Assembly (NCBI GenBank): GCA_016785955.1
Contig: JAEUWH010000051.1
Location: 1-47,977, forward strand
Length of the DNA: 47,977 bases
Direction of reading: 5' to 3'
DNA from: Pseudobdellovibrionaceae bacterium
Lineage (GTDB): Bacteria; Bdellovibrionota; Bdellovibrionia; Bdellovibrionales; Bdellovibrionaceae
The notes under the pieces are model-generated. The model searched no databases. It saw only the letters and a list, made by a program, of their open reading frames with translations, and was not told the origin of the DNA. Shown here piece after piece: positions 8,157-16,362 of the stretch; position 1 is the first letter of the stretch; each line of letters begins with the position of its first letter. The position numbers and the translations under genes are program-made.

Positions 8157-9133
8157 CTTACTTGGGTTCGCGCGGACCTGTCACCGACTTTCTCGGGAGA
8201 TCTTTTGCGAAGGTTGTTCCAAATCCCCAGCATGAGGGCTTTTTGTGCGTGTAAACGATTTTCAGCTTGCTGAAAAAGCGCCGAGCATGGGTGGTCTATC
8301 ATTTCTGCCGAGATTTCTTGTCCTTTGTTCATAGGCAAGCAGTGCATAATAAGTGCGTTCGCGGCGGCGTGGCTATAGAGTTCGGCGTTAACCTGAAAGC
8401 CAGTGAAGGCTTGCAGTCGACCGTCGGCCTGGTCCTCGGCACCCATGCTGGTCCAGACATCGGTATATATTGCGTTGACACCTTTGACCGCTGATTTTGG
8501 AGTTTTAAATGAACGAATTTTGGATCCTGCTTGGGCCGCGCGCAGATGGGCCCGTTCAAGAATAAATGGATCTGGTTCGAAACCTTTTGGGCAGCAATAG
8601 TGAACATCGACGCCAGCCATTGGAAGTAGAAGTAACAAAGAGTGCAGAACATTGTTGCCATCTCCGACATAAGCGAGCTTTAGGCCTTTCAGTTTTCCAA
8701 ATGCGTGAAGCAATGTTTGCAAATCGGCCAAAGCCTGGCAGGGGTGATGCAAATCTGAAAGACCATTGATAATAGGAATTGTGGCTTTGGCCGCCATACG
8801 CTCAAGATTCTCATGGGCAAAAGTTCTGAGCATTACACCGTGAACAATTCCTTGCATTACACGAATAGCATCCTCAGGGTCCTCATGTTTTTTCTGGCTC
8901 GATGTTAATTCGACGACTTGGCCGCCCAATTCTTGTACGCCCACAGAGAAGCTCAGGCGTGTTCTCAATGATGGTTTTTCGAATATCAAGGCCATTGTTT
9001 GATTTTGCAGAGTATTTAATTTTTTTGTACCACGAGATTTTCGGAGTTCTTCTGCAACTTGTAAAAGATCGACAAGTTCTGGGTGAGTAAGTTCTTCACC
9101 GGTAAGAAAATGTAGAGATTTAATTTTAAACAT
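8117..9133 (-). CDS. argF: Ornithine carbamoyltransferase
   Basis: The 338-residue enzyme makes citrulline from ornithine and carbamoyl phosphate, the step before ArgG. Carbamoyl-phosphate residues appear as FEKPSLRTRLSF (the S-x-R-T-R motif) and HPCQALADLQT. The ornithine side shows GDGNNV, DVWTSMG and HCLP. That combination favours ornithine rather than acetyl- or succinylornithine as substrate. The last 20 or so residues (after RKRSPEK) are a non-conserved tail that runs over the argR start. AGGAGG stands 5 bases before the ATG. It is the first gene of a two-gene leftward unit with argR and faces argG-argH across a shared control region. Confidence 0.96.
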   Translation of the reverse strand: MFKIKSLHFLTGEELTHPELVDLLQVAEELRKSRGTKKLNTLQNQTMALIFEKPSLRTRLSFSVGVQELGGQVVELTSSQKKHEDPEDAIRVMQGIVHGVMLRTFAHENLERMAAKATIPIINGLSDLHHPCQALADLQTLLHAFGKLKGLKLAYVGDGNNVLHSLLLLLPMAGVDVHYCCPKGFEPDPFILERAHLRAAQAGSKIRSFKTPKSAVKGVNAIYTDVWTSMGAEDQADGRLQAFTGFQVNAELYSHAAANALIMHCLPMNKGQEISAEMIDHPCSALFQQAENRLHAQKALMLGIWNNLRKRSPEKVGDRSARTQVSWQPWTPSTLEID

Positions 9134-9182
9134 GTCATCCTCCTGCTTAGCGTGTAAGCATAATTATGCATACGTTATGCAT

Positions 9183-9210
9183 ATATTAAGCATAATTTGT
9201 AAAAAATCAA
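9183..9210 (-). promoter_or_regulatory. Candidate argF promoter
   Basis: On the minus strand TTGATT (9205-9210) and TAATAT (9183-9188) are 16 bases apart. The start would fall in the GCATAATTATGC palindrome, so a bound repressor would cover it. Confidence 0.5.
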
Positions 9211-9222
9211 ATTTATGCTTGA

Positions 9223-9228
9223 TATAAT
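9223..9228 (+). promoter_or_regulatory. Candidate argG -10 element
   Basis: A consensus TATAAT lies in the centre of the TTATGC-N10-GCATAA operator, so repressor binding would block RNA polymerase directly. No good -35 sits at 16-18 bases; TTGTAA at 9197-9202 is 20 bases away. A start near 9235 gives a leader of about 44 bases. Confidence 0.5.
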
Positions 9229-9278
9229 GCATAAAATCGGATATACATGCATAAGTATTCATTCGAGAGAGGAAAAAT

Positions 9279-10478
9279 ATGTCGCAAAAAACAGTGCTTT
9301 TAGTCTACAGCGGAGGCCTAGATACTTCGATCTGTATTCCGCTGATGAAACAAGAATATGGTTATGAAAAGGTAGTCACGGTCACAGTGGACGTTGGTCA
9401 ATCACCTGACGATGTGAAAATGGCCGCTGAAAAAGCCAAAATTATGGGAACTGAACATTACACTGTTAATGCCCTGGACGAGTTCGTCACCGATTTTTGT
9501 TGGCAATCGTTACAAGCTAACGGCGAGTATCAAGGTTATCCCATGTCGACCTCAATTGCGCGCCCGTTGATCGCAAAAAAGGCGGTCGAAATGGCCGAAA
9601 AATTAGGTGTCACAGCATTCGCTCATGGCTGCACAGGAAAGGGTAATGATCAGTATCGAATCGAATTCGGTATTCGCAGTCTTATGCCTCAGGCAACGAT
9701 TCATGCTCCTGTACGAGAGAGAAATATGACTCGTTCATGGGAGATCGAGTATGCCCAGAAAAACAATGTGCCCATTCAACAGAGTCTGGAAAAAATCTGG
9801 AGTATCGACGAAAACCTGTGGGGGCGATCGATCGAAGGTGGTCGCTTGGAAGAGCCAGACTTTATTCCTCCTGAAGAAATTTTCCAGTGGACCAAGTCCG
9901 CCGAGAACGCCTTGAATGAAGGCATCGTCATCGATATTCAATTTCAAAATGGTGTTCCTGTCGCAATAAACGGTGACAAGGCAAGTCCCAGTCAGTTGGT
10001 GTTGAAAATGAATCAACTGGCGGGTGATAACGGAGTCGGGCGCATCGATATTATGGAAGACCGAATGATGGGTTTAAAAGTTCGTGAAAATTACGAATGC
10101 CCGGCGGCCTCTGTATATTTGAAAGCCCACAAAGCCCTCGAGAATTTGGTTCTTACGCGTGATGAAATTCGCTTTAAATCGATCATTGATCAAGAGTGGA
10201 GTCGCATGGCCTATGAAGGTCTTTGGTGGGATCCCCTCAAAGAAGATCTGGAATCATTTATTACCCATACACAAAAACGTGTTACCGGGAATGTGAAATT
10301 GAAATTATATAAAGGTAACATAACAGTTCTTGGCCGAAAATCAGACTGGGCGCTGTATTCAGAGGATCTAGCATCGTTTGATACAACAACATTTGATCAA
10401 CGCGAAAGCACAGGTTCTGTGAAAAATTTTGGATTGCAAGCCAGAATGTATCATCAACTACTTAAACAACGAGTGTAG
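9279..10478 (+). CDS. argG: Argininosuccinate synthase
   Basis: The 399-residue cytoplasmic enzyme joins citrulline and aspartate using ATP, which is cleaved to AMP and PPi. The PP-loop ATP motif YSGGLDTS spans residues 10-17. Citrulline and aspartate site signatures include AHGCTGKGNDQ (near 115) and SIDENLWGRSIEGG. Length is typical of the short bacterial class. AGAGG precedes the ATG by 7 bases. It is followed by argH after only 2 bases, so the two are surely co-transcribed, and both should respond to the operator cluster upstream. Confidence 0.98.
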   Translation: MSQKTVLLVYSGGLDTSICIPLMKQEYGYEKVVTVTVDVGQSPDDVKMAAEKAKIMGTEHYTVNALDEFVTDFCWQSLQANGEYQGYPMSTSIARPLIAKKAVEMAEKLGVTAFAHGCTGKGNDQYRIEFGIRSLMPQATIHAPVRERNMTRSWEIEYAQKNNVPIQQSLEKIWSIDENLWGRSIEGGRLEEPDFIPPEEIFQWTKSAENALNEGIVIDIQFQNGVPVAINGDKASPSQLVLKMNQLAGDNGVGRIDIMEDRMMGLKVRENYECPAASVYLKAHKALENLVLTRDEIRFKSIIDQEWSRMAYEGLWWDPLKEDLESFITHTQKRVTGNVKLKLYKGNITVLGRKSDWALYSEDLASFDTTTFDQRESTGSVKNFGLQARMYHQLLKQRV

Positions 10479-10480
10479 TT

Positions 10481-11857
10481 ATGTCGAAGCTTTGGGGTGG
10501 ACGGTTCAGTCAAGATACGCATCATGATGTCGAGGCGTTCACCAGTTCCTTGGAAATAGATCAACGATTATGGAAGGTCGATATTCAGGCATCCATAGCG
10601 CATGCGCGGATGCTGGGCCGCCAAGGAATTATACTGCAGACCGAAGCAGATCAAATTGTAAAAGCGCTGCTGCAAATCGATGACGAGATCAGCAGTGGAA
10701 AAATAGCAATTGATCCGACCTCAGAAGATATTCATTCTGATATCGAAAAAAAATTAAGAGCAAAAATTGGTGATATCGCAGGAAAGTTGCACACAGCCCG
10801 CAGTCGAAATGATCAAGTCGCAACGGACATTCGTCTTTTTTTGCGAAATGAAGTTCAGGAGATCTTTGAAGCTTTGCATGGTCTGCAAACCTATTTGGTG
10901 TCTTCCGCGCAATCTCATACCCACACTATTTTGCCAGGGATGACTCACACTCAGCATGCGCAGCCAGTCAGTTTAGCCCATCACTTACTGGCCTACTTTT
11001 GGATGTTTCAGCGAGATCGTCAGCGATTGGCAGACTCGATGAAGCGAATTAACCAGATGCCGCTAGGGTCGGCGGCATTGGCTGGTACGGGGTTTCCTAC
11101 CGAGCGAGAACAGTTGGCTAAAGACCTTGGTTTTGAGTTTCTCTGCGAAAACAGTCTGGATGCCGTCGGGGATCGCGATTTTGTCGTCGAGTTTTTATCG
11201 TCTGCAGCCATGACGATGATGCATTTGTCGAAACTCAGTGAAGAGTTAATTCTGTGGAGCACTCCCGAGTTTGGTTTCGTGGAGCTTGGTGATGATGTTA
11301 CGACGGGATCGAGTATTATGCCCCAGAAAAAAAATCCAGATGTGGCCGAGTTAATTCGCGGTCGGGTTGGTTTGGTGTATGGCGACTTGATGGGAGCGCT
11401 CACCATGTTGAAGGCATTGCCACTGTCGTATAACCGAGACCTTCAGGAAGATAAAACGTTTCTATTTCGCGGAATTGATACGGTGAAATCCAGTTTACGG
11501 TTGATGCATTTAATGCTGACCAAAGCGCAATGGAAAACTCAGAAAATGCAAAACAGTTTGAGTGGTGATTTTTCTAACGCCACCGATCTGGCTGATTTTT
11601 TGGTCACGAAGGGTGTCAGTTTCAGGCAGTCTCATGAAGTCGTCGGAAAAATCGTACAGTATTGCATCGAAAAAACGATCAAGATGGAGTCGATTTCCTT
11701 AGCCGAGCTGAAAACATTCAGTCCTGTTTTTGACGAGTCCGTGCTTTCTTTGTTGCCACATCAAGCAGTAATGAACGCGCGCACGTCACGTGGCGGAACT
11801 GCGCCCTCTGCGGTCGCACAGCAAATTGAAATCGCTTTAGAGTTTCTAAAAAAATAG
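10481..11857 (+). CDS. argH: Argininosuccinate lyase
   Basis: The 458-residue enzyme splits argininosuccinate into arginine and fumarate, completing arginine synthesis. It opens with the family start KLWGGRFSQ. It holds the superfamily signature GSSIMPQKKNPDVAE with its catalytic serine loop, plus HTARSRNDQVATD and GMTHTQHAQP, which contributes the catalytic His. Full length. It is translationally linked to argG and ends 13 bases before a convergent gene on the other strand; no clear terminator is visible between them. Confidence 0.98.
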   Translation: MSKLWGGRFSQDTHHDVEAFTSSLEIDQRLWKVDIQASIAHARMLGRQGIILQTEADQIVKALLQIDDEISSGKIAIDPTSEDIHSDIEKKLRAKIGDIAGKLHTARSRNDQVATDIRLFLRNEVQEIFEALHGLQTYLVSSAQSHTHTILPGMTHTQHAQPVSLAHHLLAYFWMFQRDRQRLADSMKRINQMPLGSAALAGTGFPTEREQLAKDLGFEFLCENSLDAVGDRDFVVEFLSSAAMTMMHLSKLSEELILWSTPEFGFVELGDDVTTGSSIMPQKKNPDVAELIRGRVGLVYGDLMGALTMLKALPLSYNRDLQEDKTFLFRGIDTVKSSLRLMHLMLTKAQWKTQKMQNSLSGDFSNATDLADFLVTKGVSFRQSHEVVGKIVQYCIEKTIKMESISLAELKTFSPVFDESVLSLLPHQAVMNARTSRGGTAPSAVAQQIEIALEFLKK

Positions 11858-11870
11858 TAAATAAAAAAGT

Positions 11871-12542
11871 CTAGCGAGGTGGCGGTTTTGCCGACTCGTC
11901 AGGGTTAGCCCCGGAACGTTCTTGCCACTGCTGGAATGCTTCGATGAGTTTAATCCGCGCTTTTTGATCAGGCAGTGTGTGGGTGAAAAAAGTGTCGACC
12001 TTGGATGGATCAAATTGAATGGTCGCACCGCGTGTAGGATCGGCACTTGCACCCAGCAGATGGGGCGCAATCGTGAACTTTTGATTGGCACCGGCAGAAA
12101 TAGTCAGGTCTCCGGCCAGGCGATCCACATTGGATTTAATGCTATCTTGTCCCAGCGAAGGGTAGATTGAAATTTCACACTTAAGATCTTTGTGCGTTAT
12201 TAAAAAGTGTGTACTCCCCATTCTTTTATTTACGGTCACGGGCGAGCTTTTAACATCCTTCATTTGTTTACGTTTGCTGTCCATCAATTTGAGTAAGGTT
12301 TGATCATTAAACTCAGTCTCTTGTTTTTTGAGTTCCTTTTCATCCATGGGTGTTAAGGTCTCTAAAAATGCGTGCAGGTCTTCTCGGCAGGTTTTGTAGC
12401 GGCCATCAGTTAATAGACTTTTTAATTTAAATAGCGCGGATTCCTGAGTCTCGAGCACGTCCCCGGATAGGGGAAGTCGATTTAAACTCTGGGCGATACT
12501 TGAAAAAGTCACAAATAAAAACAAGATAATAAGTCGAATCAT
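11871..12542 (-). CDS. Exported protein of unknown function
   Basis: The 223-residue product starts with a clean signal peptide, MIRLIILFLFVTFSSIAQS, with probable cleavage after IAQS. I chose the ATG at 12542 because GAGG lies 7 bases upstream and the hydrophobic stretch then starts directly; an in-frame ATG at 12584 would add 14 polar residues. The mature part has two Cys (in YKTCRED and LKCEIS) that could form a disulfide, a charged helical region and a Pro-rich end. No family was recognised. It converges on argH. Confidence 0.75.
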   Translation of the reverse strand: MIRLIILFLFVTFSSIAQSLNRLPLSGDVLETQESALFKLKSLLTDGRYKTCREDLHAFLETLTPMDEKELKKQETEFNDQTLLKLMDSKRKQMKDVKSSPVTVNKRMGSTHFLITHKDLKCEISIYPSLGQDSIKSNVDRLAGDLTISAGANQKFTIAPHLLGASADPTRGATIQFDPSKVDTFFTHTLPDQKARIKLIEAFQQWQERSGANPDESAKPPPR

Positions 12543-12735
12543 TTGAATGCCTCGGGCGAGAAGTTCAGCGGTAGGGGATGGCACATTCGATCAACTGACT
12601 ATGCCGTCCATAACTTCTATGTAAAGCAGTGTATAGCTGATCCTGGGGGTTGTCACTGTTTTCAAGAAATTACGATAAGTCAAAAAAAATTAACCTTACG
12701 ATTAGGACTGGGGTCATAGGAATAAGAGGTGAACT

Positions 12736-13482
12736 ATGAAAATAAGGTTGTTTTCAGTTATATTGCTCTCTTTACTAGTTCCATTTGGATGCACAGATCG
12801 AGTTGAGACTGTTCGTGTTGTTACGCCAGAGGCTCAGAAGGTACAGGACGTGCCGATCGGACAGAGTGTGGATGTGCGTGATGCTCGTGCTGAAGAATGT
12901 TCTACTGGGGGGATTGTCTACAGTGTTTTTGTAGATGTGAATCTTAATGCTCAATTTGATAGTGAAGATATGTTGGTGAAAAAGTATCCGATTTGTAACG
13001 GTAGTAATGGGGTTAATGGATCGAACGGCTCGAATGGTGTTGATGGAAACGGAGTCGCTTTCGCTGTAGTAGAGGCCTCTCGTGCTGAGTGTTCGGGTGG
13101 TGGTTCCACGATATTGATGGCTAGCGATGTTGGTAACACCGGTGTCTATAAAATCGATGCGCCTAATCAGCAATCGATGACGATTTGCAATGGCGTAAAC
13201 GCGGTTTTGCCGGCGTACACACCCGTCGAAACAATTGTAGCGTGTGGTAATAATGTTTCTCATAAAGAAGTTTTACTAAGACTTAACAACGGTCAGGTGC
13301 TGGGGACTTTTTCAAATGATACCGGTGGTACGATGACTCGGCTGGCGTTTATTCAAGATGGAACGTTTATGAACACAGACAACAGTGGATGCGTGTTCTC
13401 TTTGTCGACGTCCAGTGATGGGGCCACGAGGTCCATCAGTTGGGGTGGGCAAACGCAAACGTCGTGGGCGTTGCAACGATAA
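12736..13482 (+). CDS. Lipoprotein with short Gly-Asn collagen-like linker
   Basis: The 248-residue protein has a lipoprotein signal (LLVPFGC, Cys19). Two similar Cys-containing modules follow: AEECSTGGIVYSVFVDVN...YPICNG and AECSGGGSTILMASD...MTICNG. Between them lies a flexible linker of GSNGVNG-type triplets. The C-terminal part is beta-rich (MTRLAFIQDGTF, RSISWGGQTQ). The paired module resembles DUF7151-type sequences that I recall from Bdellovibrionota, recognised from memory only. AGAGG precedes the ATG. Role unknown; surface display is likely. It ends at a strong terminator. Confidence 0.75.
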   Translation: MKIRLFSVILLSLLVPFGCTDRVETVRVVTPEAQKVQDVPIGQSVDVRDARAEECSTGGIVYSVFVDVNLNAQFDSEDMLVKKYPICNGSNGVNGSNGSNGVDGNGVAFAVVEASRAECSGGGSTILMASDVGNTGVYKIDAPNQQSMTICNGVNAVLPAYTPVETIVACGNNVSHKEVLLRLNNGQVLGTFSNDTGGTMTRLAFIQDGTFMNTDNSGCVFSLSTSSDGATRSISWGGQTQTSWALQR

Positions 13483-13483
13483 A

Positions 13484-13516
13484 AAAAAGCCCGCTGGTTT
13501 TGCCAACGGGCTTTTT
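13484..13516. terminator. Bidirectional terminator, lipoprotein / subtilase
   Basis: AAAAAGCCCG pairs with CGGGCTTTTT over 10 bp, with an inner TGG/CCA extension and a TTTTG loop. A and T tracts flank it on both sides, so it can serve the rightward lipoprotein gene and the converging subtilase gene. Confidence 0.92.
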
Positions 13517-13536
13517 AGTTTAAATTAAATTTCTGA

Positions 13537-15051
13537 CTATTTCACTACAGACCATTTGGCAATGTCTGTTGAGTATGGCTCTGTAATATCACTTACGCCA
13601 TAAACTTGGTCCTCAATATCAACTAATTTAGAATCCATCATAACAGATGTTGACGCCAATTGAACTGCGTTAAAGCCCGCGCTGAAAAGGGTGCGATTAA
13701 CAGTACCTAAGGCAGCCTTGACTGCGGCATAAGCATCTAGTCGGCCGAATCCATAAGAGGCATTCCAAGCCGGAGTGTTGATCGAGTTACCATTAACATC
13801 GACAAAACGAAGCGTTTTCATCATCACTTCACGAATGTTTTGTGGAGTGAACTTTGGATTCACTTGGAATAACAATGTCGCTATACCCGCAGCGTGAGGG
13901 CATGCCATTGAGGTTCCAGACATTTCTTCGTAACGACCACCAGGGATAGTTGATAGTACATTTACACCCGGAGCTGTAAAATCTGGTTTCTGAATAGTTT
14001 GACCTTTGAAAATTCCAGGTCCGCGAGACGAAAAGGATGCAATTTTAAAGTTAGAGTCAGTCGCACCAACCGCTATAACAGCTGGGTGTTCATGTGGGGT
14101 TGTGATTGTTTTTGCACCAGGTCCTGCATTCCCCGCAGAAAATACAGGTAAAATGCCAGCGGCTTCCCAAGCTGTAATGGCACGGTAGAATAATTCAATG
14201 TCTGGAGCACCTTCTGCATTCCATGAATTGCTGACTAACCGAGGTGAATCGTTTGTATTTGGATTGCTATCTGGATCCAACATGAACTGCATCGCTTTTA
14301 ACATTTTGTCGTAACCATCTAGGGCTGCACTGCCGATCATTTTTGCTTTTGGAGCCACGCCGATTTTGATGGACTCTCTGTCGCCACCAAGAATTGTTCC
14401 TGCCGTGTGAGTACCATGAGATTGTCGATCAAAAGGCTCGGTGAGCTTATTGGCAGTAGGATCGTAAAATACAGGAACTTTGCCTTGAAGCGCCGGATGT
14501 TTTCCATCGATACCCGTATCCACAAGTCCGACAAAAACACCTTGGCCTTGAATGTCAGGGCGCTCGGTATTTAATTTGTCTATGCCTATATCTTTAAGTC
14601 CATAAGTGTAGTCCATGATATCGCGAGATATGCGAGCAGGACGAACGGCTACGGGCTGTGAATATACCACTTTGCGGTTTGCATAAATTTTTTCGACAAT
14701 GGGATTTTGAGTTAAAGTGCGAAGCCCATTAGGAGTCACATCTAAAGCCAACGAATTGTTGATCCAAAGTTGTTCAACTACTTTGATGTCGTTTGGGCTT
14801 GCTTGGATTGTACCGGCAATGGATTTAACAGAGGCTTGGTACATTTGGATTAAGTATTTTTTTACAGAAGGACCATCATAGCGGCGAGGTGCCGGAAGAT
14901 TGGTCGGGTATTTCAACAAAGCGACGATTCGAGTCGTTTGTGCTGATCGTTGATTTAAAAATCCGTTTAATGCTGGGTCGAGATAAGTCGCCGCAAGCCC
15001 TTGAGTCGAGATCGCTACGAGAGCCACCACGCCGAGTAATAATTTATTCAT
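13537..15051 (-). CDS. Secreted subtilisin-like serine protease (S8)
   Basis: The 504-residue protein carries a signal peptide (cleavage near TQGLA), an I9-like propeptide region (about 40-130) and an S8 catalytic domain. The triad is complete: Asp178 in GLVDTGIDGKHP, His212 in SHGTHTAG and Ser381 in GTSMACPHAAG, with the oxyanion Asn308 in SAGNAG. A tail of about 60 residues after the domain lacks a known fold. It should be an autoprocessed endoprotease exported to the periplasm or outside. GGGG lies 6 bases before the ATG. The next gene upstream on this strand is a zinc carboxypeptidase, so an endo- and an exopeptidase sit together. Confidence 0.95.
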   Translation of the reverse strand: MNKLLLGVVALVAISTQGLAATYLDPALNGFLNQRSAQTTRIVALLKYPTNLPAPRRYDGPSVKKYLIQMYQASVKSIAGTIQASPNDIKVVEQLWINNSLALDVTPNGLRTLTQNPIVEKIYANRKVVYSQPVAVRPARISRDIMDYTYGLKDIGIDKLNTERPDIQGQGVFVGLVDTGIDGKHPALQGKVPVFYDPTANKLTEPFDRQSHGTHTAGTILGGDRESIKIGVAPKAKMIGSAALDGYDKMLKAMQFMLDPDSNPNTNDSPRLVSNSWNAEGAPDIELFYRAITAWEAAGILPVFSAGNAGPGAKTITTPHEHPAVIAVGATDSNFKIASFSSRGPGIFKGQTIQKPDFTAPGVNVLSTIPGGRYEEMSGTSMACPHAAGIATLLFQVNPKFTPQNIREVMMKTLRFVDVNGNSINTPAWNASYGFGRLDAYAAVKAALGTVNRTLFSAGFNAVQLASTSVMMDSKLVDIEDQVYGVSDITEPYSTDIAKWSVVK

Positions 15052-15085
15052 GTTTTTCCCCTTTTTAGTATTTAGATATTCTTTT

Positions 15086-16189
15086 TTATCTTCTGATCAT
15101 GCGGCTTTGATTTAACGTATGCACACGGGCAATATACGCGATCAAAGCCTTACGGTTTTGCTGATAGTAGTAGGTCGTTGTCGAAGGATCTGGATATTTC
15201 TGGTTCGACACTTCGACTGTCAATTGAAGGTCTTTATACCAGTGCCAGCTCCAATCTTGCATCCCACCGTTCACTTCGTACCACTCATAACCGTTCGTGA
15301 TTCCATTTTTAAAAACTTTTGAGGCCCCAATATAAGGTGCATTAGTCGCATATTCGACACTTAATCCACGGACTAAATCATAAAGAGGAAATTTATCACC
15401 GATCGTGTCGTAAGGATAATTCACAACTTCGGCACCACCATGATAGTTTGCGGATAAAAGAAATTGGTGTTGAGCTTGCCATTTCATAATAGCTTGCGTT
15501 TCAGGCGCACGACCATCGAGCGTATTTTTATTGTTTCCACTTTCAGAAAAGTCAGGAAAATCTCGGTTTAAATCGATCCAGTTTGCGTTACCTCGTTGAG
15601 CTAAAGCCGCACCGTCCGGATTCATCGAAGGTAAAATGTATATTTGAGTCGTATCGATTAACTGGGTGATGTATTGGTCTTTGCCGTAGTTAGTTAAAAG
15701 ATCCTCTACTAAGAGAGTCATGATTTCGCGACCCATGATCTCGTCGCCATGCATATTAGCGATGTATTTGAATTCTGGTCGATTATCATTCACGCGTACG
15801 TTTTTAGAAATTTTAATAACCCATAAATCACGTCCTTGGACAGATTTTCCAATAGACGTCATTTGGGCAATATTTGGATATTTTGAAGTGGCTATTTTTA
15901 ATCGCTGAGCGACATTTTCTGGAGAGGGATATTTAGCGGTTTGCACACGCGTGGCCGAGGTGAGTGAAACCGCGCGTACATTAATTCGAGCAATGAATTG
16001 CCCTAAGCCTTTAGGACCGTAGACTTCAAAACCGGACGAGGAGACATGGTCGATAGATAACTCTTTGTAAGGAGCAAAAAGAGATAAATTCTGTTTTCCA
16101 TAAACATAATAAGCTTCATGGGTGTATTTTGCATGACTGTTGAGTGTTAATAAGGAAAATAATAGGCTAAATACCAGCATTCTTGTCAT
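15086..16189 (-). CDS. Secreted M14 zinc carboxypeptidase
   Basis: The 367-residue protein has a signal peptide (cleavage near NSHA), about 70 residues of N-terminal domain, and an M14 catalytic domain from about 88. Zinc ligands are His147 and Glu150 (MHGDEIMGRE) and His250 (NYHGG); the catalytic Glu326 is in LTVEVSNQKYP. MNPDGAA and DLNRDFPD are typical of the carboxypeptidase N/E/D subfamily, but the usual transthyretin-like tail is absent. It should remove C-terminal residues from exported or external peptides. The subtilase gene follows after 34 bases, so they may share a transcript. The leader is predicted to be strongly structured. Confidence 0.94.
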   Translation of the reverse strand: MTRMLVFSLLFSLLTLNSHAKYTHEAYYVYGKQNLSLFAPYKELSIDHVSSSGFEVYGPKGLGQFIARINVRAVSLTSATRVQTAKYPSPENVAQRLKIATSKYPNIAQMTSIGKSVQGRDLWVIKISKNVRVNDNRPEFKYIANMHGDEIMGREIMTLLVEDLLTNYGKDQYITQLIDTTQIYILPSMNPDGAALAQRGNANWIDLNRDFPDFSESGNNKNTLDGRAPETQAIMKWQAQHQFLLSANYHGGAEVVNYPYDTIGDKFPLYDLVRGLSVEYATNAPYIGASKVFKNGITNGYEWYEVNGGMQDWSWHWYKDLQLTVEVSNQKYPDPSTTTYYYQQNRKALIAYIARVHTLNQSRMIRR

Positions 16190-16199
16190 AGTTTTTCTC

Positions 16200-16260
16200 T
16201 AAGACCTAATGTCTTAAAGCCCCCCCTTGGAAAACCATTTTTCCTGCCTGTTTCAGCAGG
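16200..16260 (-). promoter_or_regulatory. Structured leader of the carboxypeptidase gene
   Basis: Three short perfect hairpins lie in a row: CCTGC/GCAGG (16243-16260), GGAAAA/TTTTCC with a 4-base loop (16229-16244) and TAAGAC/GTCTTA (16200-16216). The first two share bases 16243-16244 and cannot both form fully. A run of seven G (mRNA sense) separates the second and third, and the last ends next to the ribosome site AGAG. It matches no riboswitch consensus that I know. The rest of the 173-base gap has no gene. Confidence 0.4.
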
Positions 16261-16362
16261 GCCGAACCGTCGTTTGTCGACTTTGTCTGGCGACTGTTTT
16301 TGAGTCGAATGAATAATGTCTAGGGGGAAATTAAAAGGCAAGAGCAAAACTTCAAAAAATTC

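Larger units (their letters stand above)
9158..9234. promoter_or_regulatory. Cluster of ARG-box-like palindromes
   Basis: The 145-base gap between argF and argG is packed with ATGCAT/GCATAA elements. They include the perfect palindrome GCATAATTATGC (9158-9169), two ATGCAT copies 5 bases apart (9166-9182), AAGCATAATT (9188-9197) and TTATGC-N10-GCATAA (9213-9234). ArgR operators in other bacteria are AT-rich imperfect palindromes of about 18 bp, often in pairs. Presence beside argR and between divergent arg genes makes ArgR the obvious ligand, but binding is inferred. Confidence 0.7.

Noticed and set aside
13008..13053. Collagen-like repeat domain in the small lipoprotein
   Set aside because: Only about six GSNG-type triplets with no Pro; too short for a triple helix, so described as a linker.
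12775..13263. 162-residue minus-strand frame opposite the small lipoprotein gene
   Set aside because: The lipoprotein frame has a signal, ribosome site and terminator; the opposite frame has none.
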